From Bacteroidales bacterium (GTDB lineage Bacteria; Bacteroidota; Bacteroidia; Bacteroidales; VadinHA17), in NCBI GenBank assembly GCA_007132995.1, contig SLNP01000111.1:1-35015 (forward strand): 35,015 nucleotides of DNA, in the 5' to 3' direction. The notes under the pieces are model-generated. The model did no database searches. It saw nothing but the letters and a program-made list of their open reading frames with translations, and was not told where the DNA came from. This document shows positions 1 through 8,296 of this stretch, in pieces; the first letter of the stretch is position 1, and every line of letters starts with the position of its first letter. Made by a program: the position numbers and the translations under genes.

Positions 1-333
1 CACACGATGAACCGAGTAGGCGTAACCGGAAGTGTCGCCGGTAAGGGTAAGTGTGTCATAAATGTGGTGGCTTTGTAGTGTAAGCTGTCCGATTCTCTCT
101 TTCAGGTCAAGGTTCTCTGAAGCCAGCCTCTCATTGATATCACGCAGAGAGAGGTATATTTTTACATTATCTGAGTATGAGTGTAGTGTAGCTGTGACAC
201 CCCTTACTGCGGCAACAATTTTTGATGAGTGGTAACTCTCGGTCCTCGCCATGAGAAAGAGCGACACCGCCTGCAGCAGCAGAAACAGAAGTATATTGTT
301 ATATCTTACTACTATTACGAGAAGTGTCTTCAT
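1..333 (-). CDS. mreC: Rod shape-determining protein MreC, N-terminal part (cut by window edge)
   Basis: This is the first 111 codons of a gene that runs off the left edge. The product begins MKTLLVIVVRYNNILLFLLL, one N-terminal membrane segment (about residues 9-28), followed by a predicted coiled-coil region (about residues 60-95, with SLRDINERLASENLDLKERI). That is the usual start of MreC, the periplasmic scaffold that links the MreB filament to the wall-elongation enzymes. It lies downstream of mreB on the same strand, which is the conserved gene order. I chose the ATG at 333; an ATG at 340 in another frame meets a stop after 13 codons. The beta-sheet C-terminal domain is not in the window, so the call rests on the N-terminus and context. 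Confidence 0.88.
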   Translation of the reverse strand, partial: MKTLLVIVVRYNNILLFLLLQAVSLFLMARTESYHSSKIVAAVRGVTATLHSYSDNVKIYLSLRDINERLASENLDLKERIGQLTLQSHHIYDTLTLTGDTSGYAYSVHRV

Positions 334-355
334 TACTCATTCCCTGTTCTTCAAT

Positions 356-430
356 GGCTGCCCTGCCGCTGCAATGCTCAGGGCAGCTTAACACCGAAGC
401 AGCTCTGGCTTCGGGTAGCAAAAGCTGCCT
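356..430 (-). other. Competing hairpins between mreB and mreC
   Basis: The 256-base gap between mreB and mreC is rich in inverted repeats. Bases 357-365 pair with 379-387 (9 bp), and 394-400 pair with 408-414 (7 bp). Bases 382-389 can instead pair with 422-429 (8 bp), enclosing the second hairpin and excluding the first. On the transcribed strand the 357-387 hairpin ends about 23 nt before the mreC ATG. No U-run follows, so it is not an ordinary terminator. An intercistronic RNA structure that tunes mreC expression or processing is inference. Confidence 0.5.
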
Positions 431-546
431 GCCCCTTCGCCGGGCATCCGGTTGACCCGCCTTTAACCTCCGGTCTGCAGCACAAAAGGCAGAGGCACCT
501 CATCTTCTCAGTAATAACGCCCTGCAAGAGCAATTAGTGTACCTCC

Positions 547-568
547 TAGCCGGTCTGTGCTCCGGCTA
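547..568 (-). other. Hairpin just downstream of mreB
   Basis: A perfect 7-bp inverted repeat (TAGCCGG at 547-553, CCGGCTA at 562-568) with an 8-nt loop lies about 20 nt past the mreB stop. It has no U-run. It may stabilise the 3' end of an mreB transcript; function is not shown by the sequence. Confidence 0.4.
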
Positions 569-589
569 CAGGGAGCTGTTGCGGCGGGG

Positions 590-1612
590 TTAACGCATTA
601 GAAACTGATATCTCTCTACATTCTTAAGAGCCACGCCTGTACCTCTGGCAACGGCATGCAGCGGATCTTCCGCCACCCTGAAATTTATATTGATTTTATC
701 GGTCAGCCTCTTGTCAAATCCCCTCAGCAGTGCGCCTCCACCTGCAAGGTATACCCCTTTTTGAACAATGTCGGCATAAAGTTCCGGCGGGGTCTGCTCC
801 AGTACAGTGAGAATGGCAGCCTCTATTTTGGTAAGTGACTTGTCAAGGCAGTGAGCCACCTCCTGGTATGAGATCGGTATCTCTACAGGCAGTGAAGTCA
901 TAATATTGGGGCCTCTGACCACAAAATCGGCCGGTGCATCGTCAAGGTCGGGCAGTGCAGCTCCGACAAAAATTTTTATATCCTCTGCTGTTCTCTCGCC
1001 TATCTTTATATTGTGCTGGTGTCTCATGTACGACTGTATATCGCTGGTGAATCCGTCACCGGCCACCCGCACCGACTTGTTACAGACTATACCACCCAGT
1101 GCAATTACCGCTATCTCTGTTGTACCGCCCCCTATATCGACAACCATGCATCCTTCAGGAGCCTCCACATCGAGACCTATCCCTATGGCGGCAGCCATAG
1201 GCTCATATATCATATAGACATCCCTTCCGCCGGCATGCTCAGATGAATCTCTTACGGCCCTCCTCTCAACCTCGGTGCTGCCGGAAGGTATCGACACCAC
1301 CATTCTTAACGATGGAGAGAAGAGCCGGGGACCCTTGTTTATTAATTTTATCATACCCCTTATCATCTGCTCTGCGGCGTTGAAATCGGCAATGACACCA
1401 TCGCGCAGTGGGCGGATCGTTGCAATATTATCATGCGTTTTACCGTGCATCTGTCTTGCCGTCTCGCCTATAGCTATCAACTTTTTGGTGTTCCGGTCGA
1501 CCGCGACAATTGAGGGCTCATCCACAACCACCTTGTCGTTGTGAATTATGATGGTATTGGCCGTACCAAGGTCAATAGCGATCTCCTGCGTTAAAAATGA
1601 AAATAGTCCCAT
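590..1612 (-). CDS. mreB: Rod shape-determining protein MreB (actin homologue)
   Basis: The 340-residue product is full length for MreB, the actin-like ATPase that forms membrane-bound filaments and guides side-wall peptidoglycan synthesis. Actin-fold nucleotide motifs are in place: DLGTANT (residues 14-20, phosphate 1), DIGGGTTE (159-166, phosphate 2) and AGGGALLRG (290-298, adenosine). The N-terminal MGLFSFLTQ is a short amphipathic or hydrophobic membrane-contact segment, as in other MreBs. It starts 34 nt after purH ends and is probably co-transcribed with it; mreC follows after a structured 256-base gap. No truncation or missing catalytic motif is visible. Confidence 0.98.
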   Translation of the reverse strand: MGLFSFLTQEIAIDLGTANTIIIHNDKVVVDEPSIVAVDRNTKKLIAIGETARQMHGKTHDNIATIRPLRDGVIADFNAAEQMIRGMIKLINKGPRLFSPSLRMVVSIPSGSTEVERRAVRDSSEHAGGRDVYMIYEPMAAAIGIGLDVEAPEGCMVVDIGGGTTEIAVIALGGIVCNKSVRVAGDGFTSDIQSYMRHQHNIKIGERTAEDIKIFVGAALPDLDDAPADFVVRGPNIMTSLPVEIPISYQEVAHCLDKSLTKIEAAILTVLEQTPPELYADIVQKGVYLAGGGALLRGFDKRLTDKININFRVAEDPLHAVARGTGVALKNVERYQFLMR

Positions 1613-1646
1613 TGCTCTTTATCTGTTTATGCTGATTAGTCTGTTC

Positions 1647-3170
1647 TCAATGTTTAAAGTGTCTAACCCCTGTCATTACCATGGCCAACCCGTTCCTGTT
1701 GCAGGCCTTCACCGACTCGCTGTCTTTTACAGAGCCTCCGGGCTGAATAACAGCGGTGATGCCCGCCTCTGCTGCCAGAAGTACGCTGTCGGGGAAGGGG
1801 AAGAAGGCGTCTGAGGCCATTACCGCACCCCCGGTATCATTACCACATGCCACGGCCTTGCCAATAGCATGCCTTACCGCATCTACCCTTGATGTCTGGC
1901 CGGTACCCGACCCTATAAGTTTGCCCTCCCTGACAAGCACAATGGCATTAGACTTGGTGTTCATAACAATGCTGTTTGCCAGCTCCATATCCTTCAGCTC
2001 ACGGCTGTCGGGTTCTCTCTCTGTAACCACACCGGCCTCCTCAGTCGTTGTTTTTACCATATCTCTCTCCTGCCATAGCACACCATTAAAGAGTGAGCGC
2101 CACTGATCGCCGGGTGCGGTAAACTCACTTTTTTCAAGTATAATAAGTCTCTTTTTCCTTTTAAGTATATCGAGTGCTTCAGCATCATAACCAGGAGCTA
2201 TCACAACTTCAAAAAAGAGCTTCGCCATCTCAGCAGCCGTCTGGCCATCGAGACTCCGATTGGTAGCTATAACACCGCCAAAGGCCGAGACAGGGTCTCC
2301 TGACAGCGCCTTTTTCCATGCGTCGGTAAGGTTGGCATCGGTTGCCAGGCCACACGCATTATTATGCTTTATAATCGCGAAGGCGGGCTCTTCGATACCT
2401 GCAATAAAGCTGAGGGCAGCCTCTATATCAAGCAGGTTGTTGTACGATACCTCTTTGCCGTGAAGCTGGGTGAATATATCGTTCAAATCACCGTAGTATC
2501 GCGCCTTCTGATGAGGGTTCTCACCGTACCTGAGACTGTGGCCGGTATCTCTGGCAACCCTCAGTGACCCGGAGTCACCCTCTGAGTTGAAAAAGTTAAA
2601 AATATCTGTGTCGTACCCTGAAGAGACACGAAATGCCTCAAGTGCAAATCGTCTTCTCTCTCCGATCGATGTGAGGCCCTCTTTATCATTTAGTAGAGAG
2701 AGAAGGCTCTTATAGAGCGTCGAATCTGCGACCGTCAGCACATCATTATAGTTCTTCGCCGCTGCCCTGATAAGTGAAATACCACCTATATCTATCTTCT
2801 CTATTATCTCATTAAGTGTGGCTCCTGACTTTACAGTATCGGAAAAGGGGTATAGATCTACTATCACCAGATCAATTTCCGGTATCTCATACTTTTCGCT
2901 ATCTGCCACATCCTCTTTATGCTCCCTTCTTGTCAGTATACCACCGAACACTTTGGGGTGAAGGGTCTTAACCCTGCCCCCGAGAATAGAGGGGTATGAG
3001 GTAAGCGACTCGACCGAAACCGCCTCCACTCCAAGTTCTGATATAAATTTATGGGTGCCGCCGGTAGAGTATATCTTCACACCCAATTCATCCAGTCTCT
3101 GCACGATAAGGTCAAGTCCCTCTTTATGGAAGACCGAAATGAGGGCACTCTTAATTCTCTTGTCACTCAT
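1647..3170 (-). CDS. purH: Bifunctional AICAR transformylase / IMP cyclohydrolase PurH
   Basis: The 507-residue product matches the usual length of PurH, which carries out the last two steps of IMP synthesis in the cytoplasm: formyl transfer from 10-formyl-THF to AICAR, then ring closure. The N-terminal MGS-like cyclohydrolase domain shows YSTGGT (34-39) and GGRVKTLHP (64-72). The transformylase domain shows RYGENPHQ (214-221) and KHNNACG (268-274), the segment holding the catalytic Lys-His pair. The ATG at 3170 is the only sensible start. purH heads the purH-mreB-mreC group; the 167-base gap to rsmA suggests its own promoter, and a weak -7-like TATTTTTA is present upstream on this strand. 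Confidence 0.98.
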   Translation of the reverse strand: MSDKRIKSALISVFHKEGLDLIVQRLDELGVKIYSTGGTHKFISELGVEAVSVESLTSYPSILGGRVKTLHPKVFGGILTRREHKEDVADSEKYEIPEIDLVIVDLYPFSDTVKSGATLNEIIEKIDIGGISLIRAAAKNYNDVLTVADSTLYKSLLSLLNDKEGLTSIGERRRFALEAFRVSSGYDTDIFNFFNSEGDSGSLRVARDTGHSLRYGENPHQKARYYGDLNDIFTQLHGKEVSYNNLLDIEAALSFIAGIEEPAFAIIKHNNACGLATDANLTDAWKKALSGDPVSAFGGVIATNRSLDGQTAAEMAKLFFEVVIAPGYDAEALDILKRKKRLIILEKSEFTAPGDQWRSLFNGVLWQERDMVKTTTEEAGVVTEREPDSRELKDMELANSIVMNTKSNAIVLVREGKLIGSGTGQTSRVDAVRHAIGKAVACGNDTGGAVMASDAFFPFPDSVLLAAEAGITAVIQPGGSVKDSESVKACNRNGLAMVMTGVRHFKH

Positions 3171-3337
3171 TATAAGCTATTTAAAAACAGTATTTCCCTT
3201 TCAGGCGTGAGGAATAAAAATAGGTATTTTTTGCTGAACCACCACACATCACCAACCCTTGCGGCAATAATAGAGCAGGGTGAAAAGTTACCGGCTGCAT
3301 GGCACCCCCCGTTGCCGGCCTGTCATGACACCCCACC

Positions 3338-4099
3338 TTACTCCAATTGCGATGTAATCGCAACAAAGTCAGACACATGAAGCTGCTCGGCACGCATCGA
3401 CATAAGTGATTCGGGAAGGCCTCCTGTGTCAAATTGGGCTCCAAGGGCGTTTCTGAGCATTTTACGCCTCTGGTTGAAGGCACTCTTTACCACCCTGAAG
3501 AAGAGCTCCTCATTGCACGGAAGAGATGTGGTGCTGTTTCTGCGAAGCCGTATAACGGCCGAATTAACTGCCGGGGGTGGTACAAAGAGGTGTGGCGGCA
3601 CGGTAAACAGAAGCCTGGCATCATAAAAGGCGCCGAGCAGAACTGATAATATCCCGTACACCCTGGTGCCGGGTTGCGAAACTATTCTCAGGGCAACCTC
3701 CTTTTGAACCATTCCTGTAACCTCAACAACCTTGTGGCGATTCTCAAGAATCTTGAAGAATATCTGGCTTGAAATGTTGTAGGGGAAGTTTCCTGTCACA
3801 GCAAACTTATCTTCAAAGAGGTTGTCGAGATCCATCTTCAGGAAATCCTCCTCTACAATGGTTATTCGTTCATCTTTCCACTGCTCGAGATACCTTACAG
3901 ATTCGCTGTCTATCTCTGCTGCCACAAGTTTACGAAAGCCCCTGCCGACGAGAAACCGGGTCAGGGCCCCGGTGCCGGGGCCAACCTCTATAACATCGCT
4001 GTAGCCGTCACCCGTAAGAGTCCGTGTTATTTTTTCTGCCACATTCCTGTCTTTGAGGAAGTGCTGACCCAGATGCTTTTTGGCTTTTACTCTGCTCAT
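3338..4099 (-). CDS. rsmA: 16S rRNA (adenine1518-N6/adenine1519-N6) dimethyltransferase RsmA
   Basis: The 253-residue product is a SAM-dependent methyltransferase that dimethylates two adjacent adenines in the 3' hairpin of 16S rRNA during late small-subunit assembly (also known as KsgA). It shows KKHLGQHFL near the N-terminus (7-15), the SAM-binding loop EVGPGTG (38-44), and the catalytic NFPY (104-107), the family's N[LF]PY motif where the aromatic stacks on the target base. It begins 40 nt after the end of the ABC fusion gene on the same strand, so it is probably in the same transcript. A longer antisense-like frame over 3181-3483 was judged a shadow. Confidence 0.97.
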   Translation of the reverse strand: MSRVKAKKHLGQHFLKDRNVAEKITRTLTGDGYSDVIEVGPGTGALTRFLVGRGFRKLVAAEIDSESVRYLEQWKDERITIVEEDFLKMDLDNLFEDKFAVTGNFPYNISSQIFFKILENRHKVVEVTGMVQKEVALRIVSQPGTRVYGILSVLLGAFYDARLLFTVPPHLFVPPPAVNSAVIRLRRNSTTSLPCNEELFFRVVKSAFNQRRKMLRNALGAQFDTGGLPESLMSMRAEQLHVSDFVAITSQLE

Positions 4100-4139
4100 T
4101 AAACTGATAGTTGAGGGTTCCGTTCAGATGTTTCCAATG

Positions 4140-7100
4140 TCAGGGAATAAGGTGAGAACCGAACCTTCTGGAAAAAGGTAGCCGAAACGATTCCAGAATT
4201 GCAATAAACCTGCCCAGTACATTATAATATAGGGTAAGGAACAGAAAAGCCGAAATGACAAATAATACAATAGTATTAAAATAGAGAGTCCCTATTGCCA
4301 GATTCCCAACAACCTTCTTAGGGGCAAAAAAATGGGCCCTCCCAAAAGAGGATAGAGGAAGCATATAGGCCGGATCGGCTTTCTGTACCACCATCTCTTC
4401 TGTCTCGTAAGTCTTCCCGGTAGATATTCGGTTAAGCACCATATCGGCCACCCCCTCATTATGATGCTTCTGTCTTAGTGACAACACCCCCTCAGCACCT
4501 ATTTGGGCAACCAGCACAGATGCCAGAGAGTCTCTCTCAAGAATATAGTCCTGCCACCGTTTCCGGTGCCACAGCCTGACCGAATCGGCAAACCTTCTGG
4601 CCTCCTCTGCCGTTTCAGGGGTAAAATGTTCACGGCTAAGATCATCAATCCAGCTTCCAGGCTCTATACCACTGTAACCGGCACTCTCAATAAAGTGGTA
4701 GTTAAGCTGCCGGAAATTACGCTCGGCATGATCGCGGTATTGCTCCTGCGTTCCAGCCACCAGACACTCATCTATCTTCCTGTCGAGCAGGGGGTAGAGG
4801 AACGAAGCCCTCCATTCATGCCTGCTTATGGCCTTCTCGACAGGATAGAACCGGCTCTGATACCTGTTGCTTTTAAACTGCTCGACCATCATAGCCTCGT
4901 ATGCCCAGCGGGTAGCCATCAGGTCGCCTATTACAGGAACATAGACCTTGTTGCTTATTGAGCTGTGAAGATCGTCGAACCGTATAAGTGCCCCCCCAAA
5001 CAGAAGCTGAGGCACAAGTAGCAGGGGAATAAGGATATATATACTTATTACCGATCTCATTCCCGCCGATATATTGAGTCCCAGCATATTCCCGTAGCAT
5101 GAGGCAGCAAAAAGTATCAGCCAGTGCCGGAAAAGCATACCCTCTATTCTCAGAATAAGGCTTGCAACCAAAATAAATGAGAGGGTCTGAACCGCTGAGA
5201 GAATGAACAGGAAGTTAACCTTCGAGACAAGGTAGCTGAGCCTGCTTATATTCAGGTAGCGCTCTCTCTCAAGTATTTTACGGTCTCTGAAAATCTCCTC
5301 CGCGCTGACGGTGAGCCCGAGAAACAGAGCCACAACAACGGCCATAAAGAGGAATACCACCATGTTTTTATTTTCGGCAAAGAGATAGAGGTCGCCACTG
5401 GCATACTTAGAGAAGTAACCGAGTATAAAAGCCAGAAGCGGTGCCTCAAGAAGGTTAATTACCATATACTGCTTGTCGGCAAGCTTCCTGCTCAGGTTCC
5501 GCTTTACAAATGTTCTTATCTGCCGTACGCGCCCCGGCACCCTGAAGTGGCTCGGTGGCAGAGAGCTCTTTTCCGGATTTGGGGTGGGCACTGTAAGCAT
5601 CTTCTCCCTGTACCTGGAGTACCACTCTTCAGGCGAGATCTGTCTCTCTTTCCCCGGCTGCCCCGAATCATCTATAACCCTTGCCTCTATTATCTTCAGT
5701 ATACTCTCTGTCTCAACATTGCCGCAATTGGGACATTCGCTCTCTGCGGCGTTGGCCTGCGACACCTCAGTCTTGAAGTAGACCAGAGAGTCTACCGGAT
5801 CGCCGTCATAGATCATGTAGCCCCCCTTGTCAAGTAGCCAGAGGCGGTCAAAAAGTTTAATAATATCTGACGATGGCTGATGAATGATGGCAAACACAAG
5901 CTTGCCCTTTATAGTCTGCTCTTTAAGCAGCGCCATGATCTTTTCAGAGTCATGTGACGAAAGCCCGGAGGTCGGCTCATCGACAAAGAGAATGGCCGGT
6001 TCGCGCATTATTTCGAGGCCGATATTGAGCCTTTTACGCTGCCCTCCGCTAACCTTCTTGTTGAGCAGGTCTCCCACCTGCAGATCGGCTATATCTGTAA
6101 GCTCAAGGTCAGCAAGCACCTTATCTACAGCCTCATGAAGCTGCTCTTCGCTGAAATCGCCAAAACAGAGTCTGGCATTGAAGTAGAGATTCTCATAGAC
6201 AGTCAGCTCCTCTATAAGCATATCGTCCTGAGGCACATATCCAATCAGGCCCTCGAGGGCATCACTCTCTTCGTTAAGGTCATAGCCGTTAATGTAGATG
6301 GTGCCGGAAGAGGGTCTGAGTTTTCCGTTGAGCAGTTTAAGCAGCGTTGTCTTGCCTACTCCGCTCCCCCCCATAATACCGACCATATTCCCTGAGCCAG
6401 TCACAAAGCTCATAGGCTTTACACCGAGGTCAGAGTTTGTAAAGCGAAATGATAATTTATGTCCCTCAAAGATTACATCTTCACCCTCATTACCGGCAAA
6501 GAAGCTCTTCATAACCTTTGAGTAGTATATGGGATCGATGTCGGGTCCCTTTATATTGACACCCCTCTCCAGCAGATATGACCTGTAGGGAATTATATCG
6601 CGACCCTTGAAGTAGAGCTCCTGGTTACCCTCGTAGGTTAAGAGCAGAGAGCCGGTACTACGGATAAGCAGAACATAGAGTCTGCCCTTGAAGCCCCTTA
6701 CCCCCATCCTCTTCCACTTCGGATAGTTGCTGAACCGCTCATCGTCTTTCAGGCCTTCCCCGGAACCCTCTATCACCAGCATATTATCTGATGTTACAAC
6801 ATCGAAGTCCCCATCGGTCATAAAGGCAAAGGCGTTATAGAACTCCTCTCTCTCTATGTTAAAGGTATCGGCAACTATCTCTATTATTTTCCGCTCCTGA
6901 GATGTAACCACCCTATCTTCAAAGGCAAACTCCAGGAGCTGGAGGAGCACCACCATCCTCTCATCAAGCAGCAAACCCTTCTTGATCTGCCTGCAAATAT
7001 TGGTTATCTGAAAGGTTATAAGGGAATTGTTATCGAACAGTTCGCTGTCGTCAATACTCTGAAGCTCATTGGAGTAGAACTCGAGATTACTCTCAAACAT

Positions 7101-7250
7101 CTCGAAATATTTCTCCTCAAGTTCACGGTTAAGGTACCTTCTCAGGTAGCTTCTCAGTATTCTCCTGCCTCTTGCAGTAACCCGGCCCGGCTTTACCGTC
7201 GAGATAATGGCAAATATATGTATCAGGGCAAGGAGTACAGAGTCTCTCAT
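4140..7250 (-). CDS. TerB-like / ABC ATPase / ABC-2 permease fusion protein (ABCG-like)
   Basis: This is a single-chain half-transporter of 1036 residues. Residues about 96-143 resemble a TerB-type helical domain, followed by a beta-rich linker. The ATPase domain has Walker A GGSGVGKTT (294-302), signature VSGGQ (400-404), Walker B AILFVDEP (419-426) and H-loop His457, in the ABCG style with the ATPase before the membrane part. A lone CPNC lies at 506-509. Membrane segments fall at about 596-612, 630-648, 680-700, 709-725, 735-755 and 983-1008, with a loop of roughly 225 residues before the last one. I chose the ATG at 7250 because the longer frame needs a TTG at 7286. A lipoprotein lies 83 nt upstream and rsmA 40 nt downstream. 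The substrate is unknown; lipid or drug export by analogy with ABCG would be a guess. Confidence 0.9.
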   Translation of the reverse strand: MRDSVLLALIHIFAIISTVKPGRVTARGRRILRSYLRRYLNRELEEKYFEMFESNLEFYSNELQSIDDSELFDNNSLITFQITNICRQIKKGLLLDERMVVLLQLLEFAFEDRVVTSQERKIIEIVADTFNIEREEFYNAFAFMTDGDFDVVTSDNMLVIEGSGEGLKDDERFSNYPKWKRMGVRGFKGRLYVLLIRSTGSLLLTYEGNQELYFKGRDIIPYRSYLLERGVNIKGPDIDPIYYSKVMKSFFAGNEGEDVIFEGHKLSFRFTNSDLGVKPMSFVTGSGNMVGIMGGSGVGKTTLLKLLNGKLRPSSGTIYINGYDLNEESDALEGLIGYVPQDDMLIEELTVYENLYFNARLCFGDFSEEQLHEAVDKVLADLELTDIADLQVGDLLNKKVSGGQRKRLNIGLEIMREPAILFVDEPTSGLSSHDSEKIMALLKEQTIKGKLVFAIIHQPSSDIIKLFDRLWLLDKGGYMIYDGDPVDSLVYFKTEVSQANAAESECPNCGNVETESILKIIEARVIDDSGQPGKERQISPEEWYSRYREKMLTVPTPNPEKSSLPPSHFRVPGRVRQIRTFVKRNLSRKLADKQYMVINLLEAPLLAFILGYFSKYASGDLYLFAENKNMVVFLFMAVVVALFLGLTVSAEEIFRDRKILERERYLNISRLSYLVSKVNFLFILSAVQTLSFILVASLILRIEGMLFRHWLILFAASCYGNMLGLNISAGMRSVISIYILIPLLLVPQLLFGGALIRFDDLHSSISNKVYVPVIGDLMATRWAYEAMMVEQFKSNRYQSRFYPVEKAISRHEWRASFLYPLLDRKIDECLVAGTQEQYRDHAERNFRQLNYHFIESAGYSGIEPGSWIDDLSREHFTPETAEEARRFADSVRLWHRKRWQDYILERDSLASVLVAQIGAEGVLSLRQKHHNEGVADMVLNRISTGKTYETEEMVVQKADPAYMLPLSSFGRAHFFAPKKVVGNLAIGTLYFNTIVLFVISAFLFLTLYYNVLGRFIAILESFRLPFSRRFGSHLIP

Positions 7251-7333
7251 AACAAGGGGGTAAAGGAAGGGGGACGCACCCCGCAACCGGTATTTACCTT
7301 AAAAAACACTCCATATCACCGGCTGGGCGGGTG

Positions 7334-8161
7334 CTAATTTGTAACACTCTCCCGTACCTCGGCAATTGCTGCCGTTATGGCTTCAACCTGCCTCTCAGTG
7401 AGTGATGTTGTAACATCCTCATAAGCTTTTTTGATAGGCTGCAGCTCTTCAAGGAAGCTCTTTATCATCGGATGATCTTCCAGAGGGCGGGCCACATCGA
7501 GGAGGAGGTCGAAAGAGCGTTTCTGCTCCATCAGCACCCTTACTATTCCCTCAACATGATAGGTAGATTCTGAGATGTGGGTTGTGAGATACATACCTTC
7601 AATCCATGCTCCGCCGACTACCAGCAGCGCCAGAGCCTCCTGATCATTATCGACAAGCTGGCTATAGGTCTTCTCATAGGCAGCTGTAAGTATCTCTACG
7701 AGTTTGTCGCGATCGTCGAAATTTTCCGTTATCTGGTCATAGATATCTTCATCATAGATATGCCCCATATTGAGCTCGTTGGCCAGAATTCTGATTGCAT
7801 TGAGGTAGTCAATAACCTCCTGTTGCATATTGTAGAGAGTGGCATAGCTCAGGTCGGCTCCGTAAATACCCATATTTATTGCCCTGCTCCGGCTGGTGAT
7901 ATATCTTGAAACATTATCGACAGGATTGGTAACTCCTATAATGAAGCCCATATCAAGGTCGGTAAGGAGCCTCACCACCTCTGCCGATGTTGGCAGCGGA
8001 TAGACATTCTCCTCAATACCTCTTCTTATAACCTCCCTGTCATGCATCGGAATTGTCTGCTGTTCCGGAGCAGGAGGTCTTTCCCTGCATGATCCTGCCA
8101 CAACAACTACTACAAATAACACTATGGTAATCAGGTTAAAATGTCTCATGTCATTACTCAT
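7334..8161 (-). CDS. Conserved lipoprotein of unknown function
   Basis: The 275-residue product has a short charged start, a hydrophobic stretch (about 9-21) and a lipobox VAGSC with Cys25, so it should be a lipidated envelope protein. The mature part looks almost all helical and contains MGIYGADLSYATLYN (about 97-111) and GGAWIEGMYL further on. I recall a similar pattern in uncharacterised Bacteroidota lipoproteins but can name no function. It is the first gene of a probable operon with the TerB-like/ABC exporter, which suggests a shared envelope job. An ATG four codons in (8149) is an alternative start; the A-rich bases before 8161 favour the first. Confidence 0.82.
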   Translation of the reverse strand: MSNDMRHFNLITIVLFVVVVVAGSCRERPPAPEQQTIPMHDREVIRRGIEENVYPLPTSAEVVRLLTDLDMGFIIGVTNPVDNVSRYITSRSRAINMGIYGADLSYATLYNMQQEVIDYLNAIRILANELNMGHIYDEDIYDQITENFDDRDKLVEILTAAYEKTYSQLVDNDQEALALLVVGGAWIEGMYLTTHISESTYHVEGIVRVLMEQKRSFDLLLDVARPLEDHPMIKSFLEELQPIKKAYEDVTTSLTERQVEAITAAIAEVRESVTN

Positions 8162-8256
8162 TTTTATTAAAAATTTTCGCTACAAAAATCGATGTTAAAA
8201 GTACAAATAATAATGATTCGCAGGCCCCTTTTCTCTCAATTATCGGTAATCGTCGC

Positions 8257-8264
8257 TATATTTG
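8257..8264 (+). promoter_or_regulatory. Probable carA promoter (-7 element TATATTTG)
   Basis: TATATTTG matches the Bacteroidota -7 consensus TAnnTTTG exactly and sits 32 nt before the carA ATG. No clear TTG-type -33 element is seen at 17-21 nt upstream. Its position inside an in-frame upstream extension argues that translation starts at 8297, not at an earlier ATG. Confidence 0.6.
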
Positions 8265-8296
8265 CCTCGCGCAATCAGCACAACAGTAGTTCAGAG

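Noticed and set aside
3321..3330. Perfect palindrome TGTCATGACA between rsmA and purH, considered as an operator
   Set aside because: A 10-base palindrome is expected by chance many times in 35 kb, and no second copy or promoter overlap was found.
3181..3483. 100-codon minus-strand frame overlapping the rsmA 3' end
   Set aside because: It overlaps most of its length with rsmA in another frame, has no recognisable domain and no start signal.
8192..8296. N-terminal extension of carA from an earlier ATG
   Set aside because: It spans the exact TATATTTG element, adds unconserved residues and exceeds the family's usual length.
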